Origin: SIG565 sp045540055
GTDB taxonomy: Bacteria; Bacillota; Clostridia; Oscillospirales; Acutalibacteraceae
Reading direction: 5' to 3'
DNA: 43,886 nt
NCBI GenBank assembly: GCA_045540055.1
Contig: JAZQGO010000035.1
Span: 1-43,886 of the forward strand
Positions 31,848 through 40,727 of this stretch are shown one piece after another. The notes under the pieces were generated by a model. The model worked only from the letters and a program-made list of their open reading frames with translations. It was not told the origin of the DNA and searched no databases. The position numbers were made by a program, and so were the translations under genes. The number at the start of each line of letters is the position of its first letter. Position 1 is the first letter of the stretch.

Positions 31848-32819
31848 ATGAACTTTAAAGCTCTTGATAACAAAGGTACGGTTGACGGTTTTTGCCTTAT
31901 AAAAACGGTCGACAAAAAGGTATCCTCTAAAGGCGACACATATCTCGATTTACTGTTATCGGATAAGGACGGCGAAATCGTTGCAAAATTGTGGAGCTAC
32001 AACCCCGATTTGCACGGCGAGTATGAGGCTAACCAGATTATAAAGGTACGCGGCACAATTTCGGTTTATAACGGCAATGACCAGTTGCGAATTGACCGAA
32101 TCCGCCACACCGTAGAGTCGGACGGCATAAACCCCGACGATTACGTTAAAACTGCCGATTACGACCCGCTGCAAATGTACAACGAGCTATACTTAATTGC
32201 CGAAAACTTTGCAGACAAAGATTTTTCACGCCTTGTGACCCACATGCTCTCTCAAAACAGGGAGGCTTTGCTTTATTGGCCTGCCGCATTTAAGCTTCAT
32301 CACGCTATTCGTGGCGGTCTTCTTATGCACACCCTCTCAATCGTGCGTTTAGCCGAGCGAGTTTGTGAAATCTACCCCTTTGTTGATAAGGATTTACTGC
32401 TTAGCGGTGCAATTCTTCACGACATTGCTAAGCTTACCGAATTTACCGTTGCCGAAACGGGAGTGGTTACAGGCTATTCGGTGCGCGGCAACCTTCTCGG
32501 CCACCTTGCTGAAGGTGCTATCGCGGTCAGAAAGGCGAGCGAACAGCTCCAACTCCCTTTCGAAAAATCAATGCTGCTTGAACATATGATTCTCTCTCAT
32601 CACGGTGAGCCTGAGTTTGGCGCAGCAGTAAGACCCGCATTTATAGAGGCAGAGTTGCTGAGTGAACTCGACCTTATGGATGCGAGAATTTACGAAATGC
32701 GCGAGGCGGTTGAGGGCTGTGAGGCAAACGGCTTCACTGGCAAGCTTTGGGCTATGGACAACCGCAAATTATATAACCATTCACGGACCGATATGAATAT
32801 CGGACCTAAATTATTCTAA
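31848..32819 (+). CDS. yhaM: YhaM-type 3'-5' exoribonuclease
   Basis: This 323-residue protein has an N-terminal OB fold (about residues 10-90, with GDTYLDLLLSDKDGEIVAKLW) and a C-terminal HD domain. HD metal ligands are in FKLHHAIRGGLLMHTLSIV (near residue 145), SGAILHDIAKLTEF (near 186) and EHMILSHHGEPEFGA (near 245). YhaM trims a few nucleotides from RNA 3' ends. The N-terminal pattern GTVDGFCLIKTVDKKVSSKG agrees with the family. It starts a four-gene run with DUF1858, trmK and rqcH, so the operon is devoted to RNA and translation quality. Confidence 0.9.
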   Translation: MNFKALDNKGTVDGFCLIKTVDKKVSSKGDTYLDLLLSDKDGEIVAKLWSYNPDLHGEYEANQIIKVRGTISVYNGNDQLRIDRIRHTVESDGINPDDYVKTADYDPLQMYNELYLIAENFADKDFSRLVTHMLSQNREALLYWPAAFKLHHAIRGGLLMHTLSIVRLAERVCEIYPFVDKDLLLSGAILHDIAKLTEFTVAETGVVTGYSVRGNLLGHLAEGAIAVRKASEQLQLPFEKSMLLEHMILSHHGEPEFGAAVRPAFIEAELLSELDLMDARIYEMREAVEGCEANGFTGKLWAMDNRKLYNHSRTDMNIGPKLF

Positions 32820-32837
32820 TATAAAGGAGAAATAAAA

Positions 32838-33035
32838 ATGAAAATTACAAAGGATATGTGTATAGGCGACGTACTCGATATGGATACCGGTTGTGCAAAA
32901 TACTTTTTTGAAATTGGTATGCACTGCTTAGGTTGCCCCTCAGCCAGAGGTGAGAGCATTGAGCAGGCTTGTGCCGTTCACGGTACCGACTGCGACGAGC
33001 TCGTTGCAAAGCTAAACGAGTATTTCGGCAACTAA
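32838..33035 (+). CDS. DUF1858 domain protein
   Basis: This 65-residue protein is a stand-alone DUF1858 domain. The CLGCPSARGESIEQACAVHG segment (near residues 31-50) contains the CxxC typical of the family, and the helix KITKDMCIGDVLDMD precedes it. This domain also forms the N-terminus of the ScdA/RIC iron-sulfur repair proteins, so a metal or redox role is plausible but unproven. The ATG follows AAAGGAGAAATAAAA. It lies between yhaM and trmK, with short gaps of 18 and 4 bases. Confidence 0.88.
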   Translation: MKITKDMCIGDVLDMDTGCAKYFFEIGMHCLGCPSARGESIEQACAVHGTDCDELVAKLNEYFGN

Positions 33036-33039
33036 TTTT

Positions 33040-33717
33040 ATGTACACTTTAAGCGAAAGGCTAAAGGTTATCGCAGATAATATTACGGGTGGACGTGTTG
33101 CCGATATCGGCACCGACCACGCTTATTTACCCATATATTTAATAAAAACAAACAAGGCAAGTAAGGTGATTGCCTGCGATATCAAAGAAAAGCCACTCCA
33201 AAACGCCGCAAAAAACATACAAAAAACCAATACCGATAACATTGAGCTGCGCCTTAGCAACGGGCTACAGGGTGTTGGCGCGGATGAAGTCGATACTATA
33301 GTTATCGCAGGTATGGGCGGCGAGGTAATTTCAAGTATTCTTGAGCGTTGCAATTGGATTAAAAATGAACGCTACCTTCTTCTGCTGCAGCCGATGACCT
33401 CGGCAGATTTTTTGCGCAAATTTTTATGTGATAACGGTTTTTGTATTAAAGGCGAAACCGCCGTTTTGGATGCGGGAAAGCTATATACCGTTATGGTTTG
33501 CGGTTTTTGCGGTGAAAAGCAAATGGTTAATGATGCCTTTGTTTTTACGGGCAAATTAGACCCCGAAGAGCCTGTTGCCCGAAGGTACATAGAAAAACAA
33601 TTAACAAGACTTCAAAAGTGTCAACACGACCTTAAAAATATTGAAATCGAGAATCAAAAATATTTTTACTATAAAAATATTGCAGACGAAATAACTAAAC
33701 TGCTTGGAGGCGAATAG
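33040..33717 (+). CDS. trmK: tRNA (adenine(22)-N1)-methyltransferase TrmK
   Basis: This 225-residue Rossmann-fold methyltransferase makes m1A22 in tRNA. The SAM-binding motif I is GGRVADIGTDHAYLPIYLIK near residues 18-37. TIVIAGMGGEVISSILER, with the GMGG signature, is near 88, followed by LLLQPMTSADFLRKFL. The C-terminus (about 160-225) is a helical coiled coil. The ATG lies four bases after the DUF1858 stop with no clear Shine-Dalgarno, so translational coupling is likely. The stop is followed immediately by the rqcH ATG. Confidence 0.94.
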   Translation: MYTLSERLKVIADNITGGRVADIGTDHAYLPIYLIKTNKASKVIACDIKEKPLQNAAKNIQKTNTDNIELRLSNGLQGVGADEVDTIVIAGMGGEVISSILERCNWIKNERYLLLLQPMTSADFLRKFLCDNGFCIKGETAVLDAGKLYTVMVCGFCGEKQMVNDAFVFTGKLDPEEPVARRYIEKQLTRLQKCQHDLKNIEIENQKYFYYKNIADEITKLLGGE

Positions 33718-35436
33718 ATGGCTCTCGACGGCGGATTTCTTTATAAATTATGTAAAGAACTGAATAGTGCAGTTGGCGCACACATCGAAAAAATATACCA
33801 ACCCACCAAAGATGAGATGGTGTTTTTGTTGCGCGCTCCCGCCATGCACAAGCGCCTTCTTATAAGCGCACATTCGGGCAGTGCCAGAATACATTTCACC
33901 CAAGCAAAGCCCGAAAACCCCGCAACTCCCCCTGTTTTTTGTATGCTTATGCGCAAATTTTTCGGTGCATCAAGAATAACCGAAATAACTATGAACTCGC
34001 TCGAGCGTGTTATAAAAATAACCGTTTCGTCCCTTAACGAAATGGGCGACATCATTTATCCGAGCATTTATATTGAGTTAATCGGCGCCTCACCTAACAT
34101 AATTGCCGTCGACCAAAACGGTAGAATTATCGATGCCATAAGACGCAGCAATATAGAAAACGGCGGACGCCTGATTCACCCGAGCGCTATTTACCAGCCC
34201 CCTGCTCATCTTGATCGCTTGAATATACTCAAAACCGATCTTGATGTGCTTTGTGAGAACATTCTCTCGCAAAACGCAAGGCTTGATAAGGCGATTTTAA
34301 ACTTACTTGAGGGCTTTTCGCCGCTTGTCTGCCGTGAAATCGCCTTTAGTTTATCGGGCAACACAGAAATCACTGTAGGTGAGCTTTCAAAAATACAAAA
34401 AGAACATTTGAAATCAAAGCTTGCCTTTATTCGTGATGAGATTATCGACGGCGGAACACCTACGCTGATAATGAACGAAAAAGACGAGCCTATAGATTTT
34501 TGTTATACCGATATTTTTCAGTACGGCAAAACCTATAAAACAAAAAAGGCAGACAACTTCAGCGCACTGCTTGAGACCTTTTATACCGACCGAGCTTACA
34601 ACGAAATGCTCAAAAAGGAGTCGCAAGATCTGTTAAAGCTACTGACCAACCTTGAGGCGAGAATTTTGCGCCGAAAGGCTGAGCGTGAGAAAGATTTAAA
34701 GCAATGTGAAAACCGCGAGCAAAAGCGCATTTACGGTGAACTGCTGAAGGCCAATCTGTATAATATATCGGCAGGTCAGACCTTTGCCGAGGTTCAGAAC
34801 TACTATGATGAAAATTTGTCGAGCGTGCGCATCCCCTTAAACCCCGCCCTGTCGCCCGCAAATAATGCGGCCAAATATTTTAAAGATTACAAAAAACTAC
34901 ACACAGCCGAGCAGACCCTGATTTCTTTAATTGCCGCCGATAACCAAGAGCTTGAGTATATTTATTCGGTGCTTGAAGCCTTAAGCCGATGCCAAAACTT
35001 AAGCGATATTGCCGAGATTCGTGATGAGCTCGCCGCCGGTCTTTATATTCATCGCCCTAAAACCTATAAAAAGAAAAAAGAAAACATTTCTTTCAAGGAG
35101 TATGCTTCCCCATCGGGCTTTAAGGTGCTGATCGGTAAAAACAACCAACAAAATGACTGGCTATCATTAAGTGTTGCCGCTAAGAATGATCTATGGTTTC
35201 ACACAAGGAATATCCCCGGTTCACACGTTATTCTTTGCTCCGGTGGAAAGAGTGTCACCGATGAGGATATACTCTTCGCCGCCAAATGTGCGGCAGAGCA
35301 CTCAAAGGCATCTTCATCATCTAACGTAGCGGTTGACTATACCCCTGTAAAGTTTGTCAAAAAACCAAACGGTGCTAAGCCCGGTATGGTAATCTACACA
35401 ACAAATAAAACTGTTTTTGTCAATCCGACACAATAA
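33718..35436 (+). CDS. rqcH: ribosome quality control protein RqcH (NFACT family)
   Basis: This 572-residue protein belongs to the NFACT/Rqc2 family. In Bacillus, RqcH binds stalled 50S subunits and adds C-terminal alanine tails to mark incomplete chains for decay. Domains in order are NFACT-N (about residues 5-210, starting LDGGFLYKLCKELNS), helix-hairpin and long coiled-coil arms (about 290-430), and NFACT-R (about 445-550, with NDLWFHTRNIPGSHVIL and AAKCAAEHSKAS). Older databases call it fibronectin-binding protein FbpA. The start directly follows the trmK stop, with GGAGGCGAATAG overlapping it. The partner RqcP is not in the window. Confidence 0.94.
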   Translation: MALDGGFLYKLCKELNSAVGAHIEKIYQPTKDEMVFLLRAPAMHKRLLISAHSGSARIHFTQAKPENPATPPVFCMLMRKFFGASRITEITMNSLERVIKITVSSLNEMGDIIYPSIYIELIGASPNIIAVDQNGRIIDAIRRSNIENGGRLIHPSAIYQPPAHLDRLNILKTDLDVLCENILSQNARLDKAILNLLEGFSPLVCREIAFSLSGNTEITVGELSKIQKEHLKSKLAFIRDEIIDGGTPTLIMNEKDEPIDFCYTDIFQYGKTYKTKKADNFSALLETFYTDRAYNEMLKKESQDLLKLLTNLEARILRRKAEREKDLKQCENREQKRIYGELLKANLYNISAGQTFAEVQNYYDENLSSVRIPLNPALSPANNAAKYFKDYKKLHTAEQTLISLIAADNQELEYIYSVLEALSRCQNLSDIAEIRDELAAGLYIHRPKTYKKKKENISFKEYASPSGFKVLIGKNNQQNDWLSLSVAAKNDLWFHTRNIPGSHVILCSGGKSVTDEDILFAAKCAAEHSKASSSSNVAVDYTPVKFVKKPNGAKPGMVIYTTNKTVFVNPTQ

Positions 35437-35461
35437 TATACCATCTTAAAATTTTTTCTGC

Positions 35462-35490
35462 TTGATTATCTAATAAATAAGTAGTATAAT
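35462..35490 (+). promoter_or_regulatory. promoter for the polysaccharide operon
   Basis: TTGATT (35462-35467), a 17-base spacer and TATAAT (35485-35490) lie 36 bases before the Wzz-like gene. Confidence 0.8.
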
Positions 35491-35526
35491 ATTTTGTATA
35501 TAATTTATTAAAAAAGAGAGGATTAT

Positions 35527-36309
35527 ATGAACAACATCACCATTGAATATTTATTTCAGCTCTTATTAAGGAGAATATGGATAGTAATAGTATCCGCCGT
35601 TCTTTGTGCCGCAATTTCCTTTACATACTGCAATTGGTTCGCCACAGAGATTTATTCGGCAACCGCGAAGGTAATTATCGGCAACGGTGCCTTTAACTTT
35701 GGTGAGGAGGATGAAGAAAATGTTGATTTAACAAGCAGTCTTCCTTCTCTGACCGCCTACACATCATATAAAATCAGCGGCTCGGATATTCAGTCGTCAA
35801 TGTACCTTGCTAATGCTTGTAAAGAGCTTTTACAGGCTCAGCCGATATATGAACAGCTCGCTGTTGCTATGGGGGCAAGCAAGGATGATTACAATGCCTT
35901 TAAGCGTAGTATCTCGGTTAATCTCGCCAGTGAAGATTCAATATTTATTACAATTACTGCGCAAAGCACCTCTCCCGCAAAGGCGGTCGAAATGGCAAAC
36001 ACCTTTGCGGCATTAACTCCTAAATATCTCAATGAATATATGCCACTTGCCGATGTCGGCGTTACCGACACGGCCAACAGTGCTACTATGATTTCGCCCC
36101 GCACATTCTTTATGACCGGCCTTTTAGGCTTAGCGGGTGCCATTGTTTCATATTTAATTGCTCTCATTTTTGATATGAACGATAAAACAATCAAGGGCGA
36201 AACCGACTTCACCCAGACATACAATATCCCCATTTTAGGCACCGTACCGGATTTTGATAATCCTACATCAATGAACACAGGAGGTTATGGCAATGGCGCT
36301 CAAAAATAA
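35527..36309 (+). CDS. Wzz/CapA-type chain-length and kinase activator protein
   Basis: This 260-residue protein has two membrane segments (about residues 17-37 and 196-218) around an extracellular loop. This is the layout of Gram-positive polysaccharide co-polymerases such as YveK/CpsC. The N-terminal ITIEYLFQLLLRRIWIVIVS and the second-segment start PRTFFMTGLLGLAGAIVSY are typical of the Wzz family. The cytoplasmic C-terminus (ETDFTQTYNIPILGTVPDFD) should contact and activate the BY-kinase encoded next. The two genes overlap by 17 bases. Confidence 0.9.
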   Translation: MNNITIEYLFQLLLRRIWIVIVSAVLCAAISFTYCNWFATEIYSATAKVIIGNGAFNFGEEDEENVDLTSSLPSLTAYTSYKISGSDIQSSMYLANACKELLQAQPIYEQLAVAMGASKDDYNAFKRSISVNLASEDSIFITITAQSTSPAKAVEMANTFAALTPKYLNEYMPLADVGVTDTANSATMISPRTFFMTGLLGLAGAIVSYLIALIFDMNDKTIKGETDFTQTYNIPILGTVPDFDNPTSMNTGGYGNGAQK

Positions 36310-37021
36310 CATAAACGAAAATAAACCCAAACGCACACCCTTTGCCGTTGTTGAGTCGTATAACACAATCAGAACCAATATCCTGTTTTCACTTTCACAA
36401 AACGGTGGTACGGTTTTCACAATTTCAAGTGCAAACGAGGGCGAAGGTAAATCTACAACAGCGGTAAACACCGCCATTGCATTTTCTCAGCTTGGCAGTA
36501 AAACCCTGCTTATAGATGCCGATATGCGTAAGCCCTCAATTCACAAAAAGGTACATATCACCAATACCAAGGGACTTTCGAATGTTTTGGTTGGCTTTTG
36601 TAGCTTTGAGGACGCGGTAAATGAAATCAACCCCAATTTTGATATTTTGACGGCAGGTCCTACCCCACCCAATCCCTCAGAGATTCTTGCCGGTCAGAAT
36701 ATTGACAGTTTGCTTGAAAAACTCAGACAAAAATATGATTACATCATATTTGACACACCACCGATAAACATCGTATCCGACGCCGTGGTTGTCTCACCTA
36801 AAACCGATGGTTTGGTTATCGTTATAAAGGATGCCTATACATACCATGAGGAATTCAAGAGCTGCCTTTCAAGCGTTGAATTTGCTAATATTCGTTTGCT
36901 GGGCGTTGTGCTTAATGCGGTCAATCCTAAAAACTCCACCAAGTACAAATATAAGTACAGATATAAATACAAATATATTTCCTACCGCGGATATCGCGAT
37001 AGCCAATATGTAAGAAAATAA
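36293..37021 (+). CDS. BY-kinase, CpsD/CapB-type tyrosine autokinase
   Basis: This 242-residue cytoplasmic kinase pairs with the preceding Wzz-like activator to control polymer length and export. The Walker A motif is SANEGEGKSTTAVNTAIAF (near residue 45), Walker A' is KTLLIDADMRKPS, and Walker B is YIIFDTPPINIVSDA. The C-terminus carries the autophosphorylation cluster, here unusually regular: six Lys/Arg-Tyr pairs followed by four further tyrosines. I prefer ATG 36293, eight bases after GGAGG, over ATG 36287, which is only two bases after it. No cognate phosphatase gene lies in the operon. Confidence 0.93.
   Translation: MALKNNINENKPKRTPFAVVESYNTIRTNILFSLSQNGGTVFTISSANEGEGKSTTAVNTAIAFSQLGSKTLLIDADMRKPSIHKKVHITNTKGLSNVLVGFCSFEDAVNEINPNFDILTAGPTPPNPSEILAGQNIDSLLEKLRQKYDYIIFDTPPINIVSDAVVVSPKTDGLVIVIKDAYTYHEEFKSCLSSVEFANIRLLGVVLNAVNPKNSTKYKYKYRYKYKYISYRGYRDSQYVRK
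36941..36976 (+). repeat. six-base AARTAY microrepeat coding for the Tyr ladder
   Basis: Six tandem six-base units (AAG/AAA/AGA + TAC/TAT) encode alternating basic residues and tyrosine near the kinase C-terminus. The unit keeps the frame, so gain or loss of units would change the number of phosphorylation sites. Confidence 0.8.
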
Positions 37022-37041
37022 AAATATAGGAGACAATTTTT

Positions 37042-38919
37042 ATGTTGTTTATTAGTCGCTTAAAAGGACTTTTTAAGTTTAAAAGAGTTTGCCTGATATT
37101 AGTTGACATATTAGCTCTGCTGGCGGCAGTAACCATCACCTTCTTCTTCTCTCAGTTTTTCGCCGAAAAACTCTTGCCGCCAAATGAACTATTACCGCTT
37201 TGCATGACTTTATTTGTCGTTCTGGGTATTTTGGGTCTGTTTTGTTCAGGCACCTACCGCTCTATTGCGGTTATGGATTATGTATCAGATATTGCCAGGT
37301 GTGCTATCGGCCTTTTCGGTGGCGAAATCTGTCTTTGCTTACTTATGGCAGCGCTCGATAAATCTTTTTGTCTCCCCTTTATATTTGCATCGGTAGTGGT
37401 TGCCGCTTTTGTTCTGTTTATTGAGCGTGTTTTCTATTCAATTATCATCAAAAGACTTAATTACATAATAAATCACAACAATATGCCCACCGCCCTTATT
37501 ATTGGTGCAGGTGAAGCAGGTCGTACGGTACTCAGTGAAATTCGCCGTTCAAAAGACCATTGCTACCGTGTTGTAGGCTTTGTTGACGATGATCAGGATA
37601 AAATTTCACGTTATATAGACAACATCTATATTTATGGGCCGACTGTTTTAATCCCCGAGCTTTGCGCAAAATATAAGGTTGATGAGATAATTTTCGCCAT
37701 ACCCACATGCCCTGAAGAGCGTAAAAAACAAATTCTTAACATATGCTCTTCTACAGGCTGTGATATTAAGGTTATTCCTTCGCTTTTTGATATAAATCAA
37801 AAAACACAGTTCATTTCTCAGGCTCAGACCATAAAGGTAGAGGATTTGCTCGGCCGCGATGTTATTAACATCAACAATCCGCAGCTTGCAGATTTTGTAA
37901 ATAACAAGGTTATTTTCGTTACCGGTGTCGGCTCTATTGGCAGTGAGCTTTGTCGCCAGATAGTAAAACTCGGCCCACAGCGTCTCGTTATGATAGACAT
38001 CTATGAAAACAACGCTTATGACATTCAGCAGGAGCTCATCCGAAACGGCTACGGCAATCTGATTTCTACCGAAATAGCGTCGGTCAGAGATTATAAAAAG
38101 ATGCAGACCCTTTTTAACCAATATAAACCGAACATTGTCTTCCATGCCGCAGCGCATAAGCACGTGCCTCTTATGGAAACCAACCCCGAAGAAGCCGTTA
38201 AGAACAATGTTTTAGGCACCTTTAATGTTGCTAAGCTATGTAACGAATACTGCGTCAATAAAATGATACTTATCTCAACCGACAAGGCTGTTAACCCGAC
38301 CAATATTATGGGTGCTTCGAAGCGTTGTTGCGAGATGATTATGCAGTATATGTCGCAAAGCGGCAGTAAGACAGAATATGCCGCCGTGCGTTTTGGTAAT
38401 GTTCTTGGCTCTAATGGCTCGGTTATACCGCTGTTCTCAAAGCAGATAGAGGCAGGCGGTCCCGTAACTGTTACACACCCAGATATTATCCGTTACTTTA
38501 TGACCATACCTGAGGCCGTTTCTTTGGTGCTTGAAGCAGGCACTATGGCCAAGGGCGGCGAAATTTTTGTGTTGGATATGGGTGAGCCGGTCAAGATTAC
38601 GACGCTTGCCGAAAACCTTATCAGACTATACGGCTATCAGCCCTATACCGAAATGCCTATAAAATTTGTGGGACTACGTCCGGGCGAAAAGCTGTTCGAA
38701 GAGCTTTTGATGTCTGAGGAGGGTCTTGTTTCGACCGACAACAAAAAAATCTTTATAGGCAAGCAGATTAAAATTGACTGTGACGTTTTTGAAAACACAA
38801 TCGAGAAAATCGGCAATGCCGCTAAAAACAATAAAAAGGAGACGGTTGTCGAAATGCTGCACAGTTTAGTGCCGACATTCCACGACCAACCTGACGCCAA
38901 ATTAAATGCTAAACAGTAA
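37042..38919 (+). CDS. CapD/PglF-type membrane nucleotide-sugar 4,6-dehydratase
   Basis: This 625-residue protein has four N-terminal membrane segments (about residues 12-130), a first Rossmann domain (TALIIGAGEAGRTVLSEI, near 149), and a C-terminal extended short-chain dehydrogenase domain (about 285-600). Catalytic-region motifs are FHAAAHKHVPLME, ISTDKAVNPTNIMGASKRCCE and RFGNVLGSNGSVIP. Such enzymes make 4-keto-6-deoxy sugars from UDP-GlcNAc. The nucleotide loop is FVTGVGSIGSELCRQ, where relatives usually have VTGAGGSIGSELCRQ, so one glycine appears missing (near 37920-37935). The reading frame is intact. Activity is therefore uncertain. It overlaps pgeF by 14 bases. Confidence 0.9.
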   Translation: MLFISRLKGLFKFKRVCLILVDILALLAAVTITFFFSQFFAEKLLPPNELLPLCMTLFVVLGILGLFCSGTYRSIAVMDYVSDIARCAIGLFGGEICLCLLMAALDKSFCLPFIFASVVVAAFVLFIERVFYSIIIKRLNYIINHNNMPTALIIGAGEAGRTVLSEIRRSKDHCYRVVGFVDDDQDKISRYIDNIYIYGPTVLIPELCAKYKVDEIIFAIPTCPEERKKQILNICSSTGCDIKVIPSLFDINQKTQFISQAQTIKVEDLLGRDVININNPQLADFVNNKVIFVTGVGSIGSELCRQIVKLGPQRLVMIDIYENNAYDIQQELIRNGYGNLISTEIASVRDYKKMQTLFNQYKPNIVFHAAAHKHVPLMETNPEEAVKNNVLGTFNVAKLCNEYCVNKMILISTDKAVNPTNIMGASKRCCEMIMQYMSQSGSKTEYAAVRFGNVLGSNGSVIPLFSKQIEAGGPVTVTHPDIIRYFMTIPEAVSLVLEAGTMAKGGEIFVLDMGEPVKITTLAENLIRLYGYQPYTEMPIKFVGLRPGEKLFEELLMSEEGLVSTDNKKIFIGKQIKIDCDVFENTIEKIGNAAKNNKKETVVEMLHSLVPTFHDQPDAKLNAKQ

Positions 38920-39736
38920 TTCTTTAAAAGTGAACCTTAACGGTTCACTTTGTTTTATCACCTTTCCGAAATTAGAGCGATTTTCTTCGCTTAAGCACGG
39001 CTTTTCTACCCGTATGGGCGGTGTAAGTAATGGATATTTTTCATCGATGAATTTAAGCTTCACCACGGGGGATAATCGCCAGACCGTAATAGAAAATTAC
39101 GAGATTTTTTCGCAGGCGCTTGGTATAAAGCCCGAAAGCATTGTACTGAGCCGTCAAACACATACCGACAACATTCGCATAGTTACAAGCGAGGATTGCG
39201 GCAAGGGTATTTATAAGGATTTTGACTATAGCGATATTGATGCCTTAATAACCAATGTATCGGGCATAACGCTTGTCACACACAGCGCCGACTGTTGCCT
39301 TCTGGCCCTATATGATAGCGATAAAAAGGTCATCGCTGCAGCCCACTCAGGCTGGCGCGGCACCGTCGCCGAAATTGGCAAAAAAACGGTGCAGAAAATG
39401 AGCCAGGAGTTCGGCTGTAACCCCGAAAATATAGTTGTAGGCATTGCTCCGTCAATCGGCAAATGCTGTTATGAGGTTGACGAGCCCGTATATAATGAGT
39501 TCGCCCGTCTTGATTATCTCGTTCTTGAGCGTATCTTTTCACAAAAGGGCGGCGGCAAGTATATGCTCGATTTATGGGAAGCCAATCGGCAGATACTACT
39601 GCATAGCGGAATAAAGCATGATAACATTGACGTTACAGACCTTTGCACCAACTGCAACCACAATGAATTTCATTCACACCGTGCCACTGCAGGAAAGCGC
39701 GGGGTCAACGCCCTGTTTATTCAGATGTGCCACTAA
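38906..39736 (+). CDS. pgeF: peptidoglycan editing factor PgeF / YfiH-LACC1 family
   Basis: This 276-residue protein matches the YfiH/LACC1 family. Zinc-site motifs are in LVTHSADCCLLALYD (near residue 126), AAHSGWRGTVAEIG (near 147) and the GIAPSIGKCCYEVDE segment near 183. The family was once called polyphenol oxidase. Members act as purine nucleoside-processing enzymes, and the E. coli protein helps keep L-Ser out of muropeptides. The start overlaps the upstream gene by 14 bases, and its own ribosome binding site is poor, suggesting coupled translation. Confidence 0.93.
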   Translation: MLNSNSLKVNLNGSLCFITFPKLERFSSLKHGFSTRMGGVSNGYFSSMNLSFTTGDNRQTVIENYEIFSQALGIKPESIVLSRQTHTDNIRIVTSEDCGKGIYKDFDYSDIDALITNVSGITLVTHSADCCLLALYDSDKKVIAAAHSGWRGTVAEIGKKTVQKMSQEFGCNPENIVVGIAPSIGKCCYEVDEPVYNEFARLDYLVLERIFSQKGGGKYMLDLWEANRQILLHSGIKHDNIDVTDLCTNCNHNEFHSHRATAGKRGVNALFIQMCH

Positions 39737-39751
39737 AAAGGAGCCTATACT

Positions 39752-40528
39752 ATGAAAAAAACAGTACTTGTCATTTTAATTTCCGTTATGCTTGTTGCGG
39801 CGGCCTTGCTGGCTATAACATTTATACCTAAGGCGGTAGATGACCGAAGTCTTACTGTGGGTGTTGTAGATACCTCGGCAGTTATATCCTACCAAAATTC
39901 CGACGGTAAGTGGGATGGCATCAACTGCGCCGTTATAGAACAAATAGCCGCCGAAATCGGATACACCGTAGAATTCAAAGAAATTTCATGGTCACATCGT
40001 GACACGCTTCTCAAAAACGGCGACATTGATTGTTATATCGGCGACTCTGCTATATTGTCTGACAAAAATATTTCAACCGATGTCTTTGTTTATTCGATTC
40101 AGACCCTTATTTATAAGGACGTCTTTGCGGTCGATAATATCGATTCTCAAACAATTAAAAACTATCCCTGCGCGGTGCAGATAGACTCCTTTAACTATAA
40201 CTATCTATTATCCTCAGGCTCAAAAAATATTAAAAAATATAATTCCCAGCCCGATATTATAACGGCAATAAAAAATGATACCTGTAGTGTAGGTATCATA
40301 GATTACGGAATTTATCTTTCAGTTATAGAGAACAATCCCGAATATAAAAATATCACTTCGGGAATTCTTACCGACAACTGCGGTTACCGCCTTATCTTTC
40401 GCAGCAAGGACTCGTCTCGCGCACAAAAAATAAACAAGGGCATATCTGGGCTTAAAACAAACGGTGTCATAAAACAAATAACCGACCGATATGATATAAA
40501 TTCGCAGCAACCGTTCATCATTTATTAA
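39752..40528 (+). CDS. type 2 solute-binding protein, amino-acid-like (SBP_bac_3)
   Basis: This 258-residue protein has an N-terminal hydrophobic segment (about residues 4-24) without a lipobox cysteine, so it is probably membrane-anchored or cleaved by signal peptidase I. The rest has the periplasmic-binding fold: LTVGVVDTSAVISYQNSDGK, WDGINCAVIEQIAAEIGYTV and LLKNGDIDCYIGDSA. No ABC permease or ATPase follows, so it may work with a transporter elsewhere or act as a sensor. It is 15 bases after pgeF and ends the operon. The ligand is unknown. Confidence 0.8.
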   Translation: MKKTVLVILISVMLVAAALLAITFIPKAVDDRSLTVGVVDTSAVISYQNSDGKWDGINCAVIEQIAAEIGYTVEFKEISWSHRDTLLKNGDIDCYIGDSAILSDKNISTDVFVYSIQTLIYKDVFAVDNIDSQTIKNYPCAVQIDSFNYNYLLSSGSKNIKKYNSQPDIITAIKNDTCSVGIIDYGIYLSVIENNPEYKNITSGILTDNCGYRLIFRSKDSSRAQKINKGISGLKTNGVIKQITDRYDINSQQPFIIY

Positions 40529-40533
40529 AGAAT

Positions 40534-40580
40534 AAACGCGGCAACGACCTGAGTCGTCACCGCGTTTTTGTTTATTTTTT
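40534..40580 (+). terminator. terminator at the end of the polysaccharide-pgeF operon
   Basis: AAACGCGG (40534-40541) pairs with CCGCGTTT (40560-40567). An inner ACGAC/GTCGT stem with loop CTGA is stacked above a CA/CA internal loop. T-rich sequence follows. Confidence 0.88.
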
Positions 40581-40712
40581 GGATGAAAATAGCTTATTTG
40601 TAAGCATAGTTGCTAAAATAATAATGCCTATTATAACAAAAATTACCAGCATACCCTTGCCCATATAGGAAAGGCTATTTATAAACTCTTGAGGCTTAAA
40701 AAATAATTCCAT
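40572..40712 (-). CDS. 46-residue OadG-like membrane subunit
   Basis: This small frame begins at ATG 40712, eight bases after GGGAGGAAG, and reads MELFFKPQEFINSLSYMGKG, then a single membrane segment (about residues 20-38, MLVIFVIIGIIILATML) and a short basic tail. Placement 15 bases after the OadB-like gene, one N-in/C-out style helix, and the MGKGMLVIFVIIGII pattern fit a minimal OadG/gamma subunit of a sodium-pumping decarboxylase. It lacks the longer Pro/Ala and histidine-rich tail of classical OadG. It was found from the sequence, as it is too short for typical gene calls. Confidence 0.75.
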   Translation of the reverse strand: MELFFKPQEFINSLSYMGKGMLVIFVIIGIIILATMLTNKLFSSKK

Positions 40713-40727
40713 ATATGCTTCCTCCCA

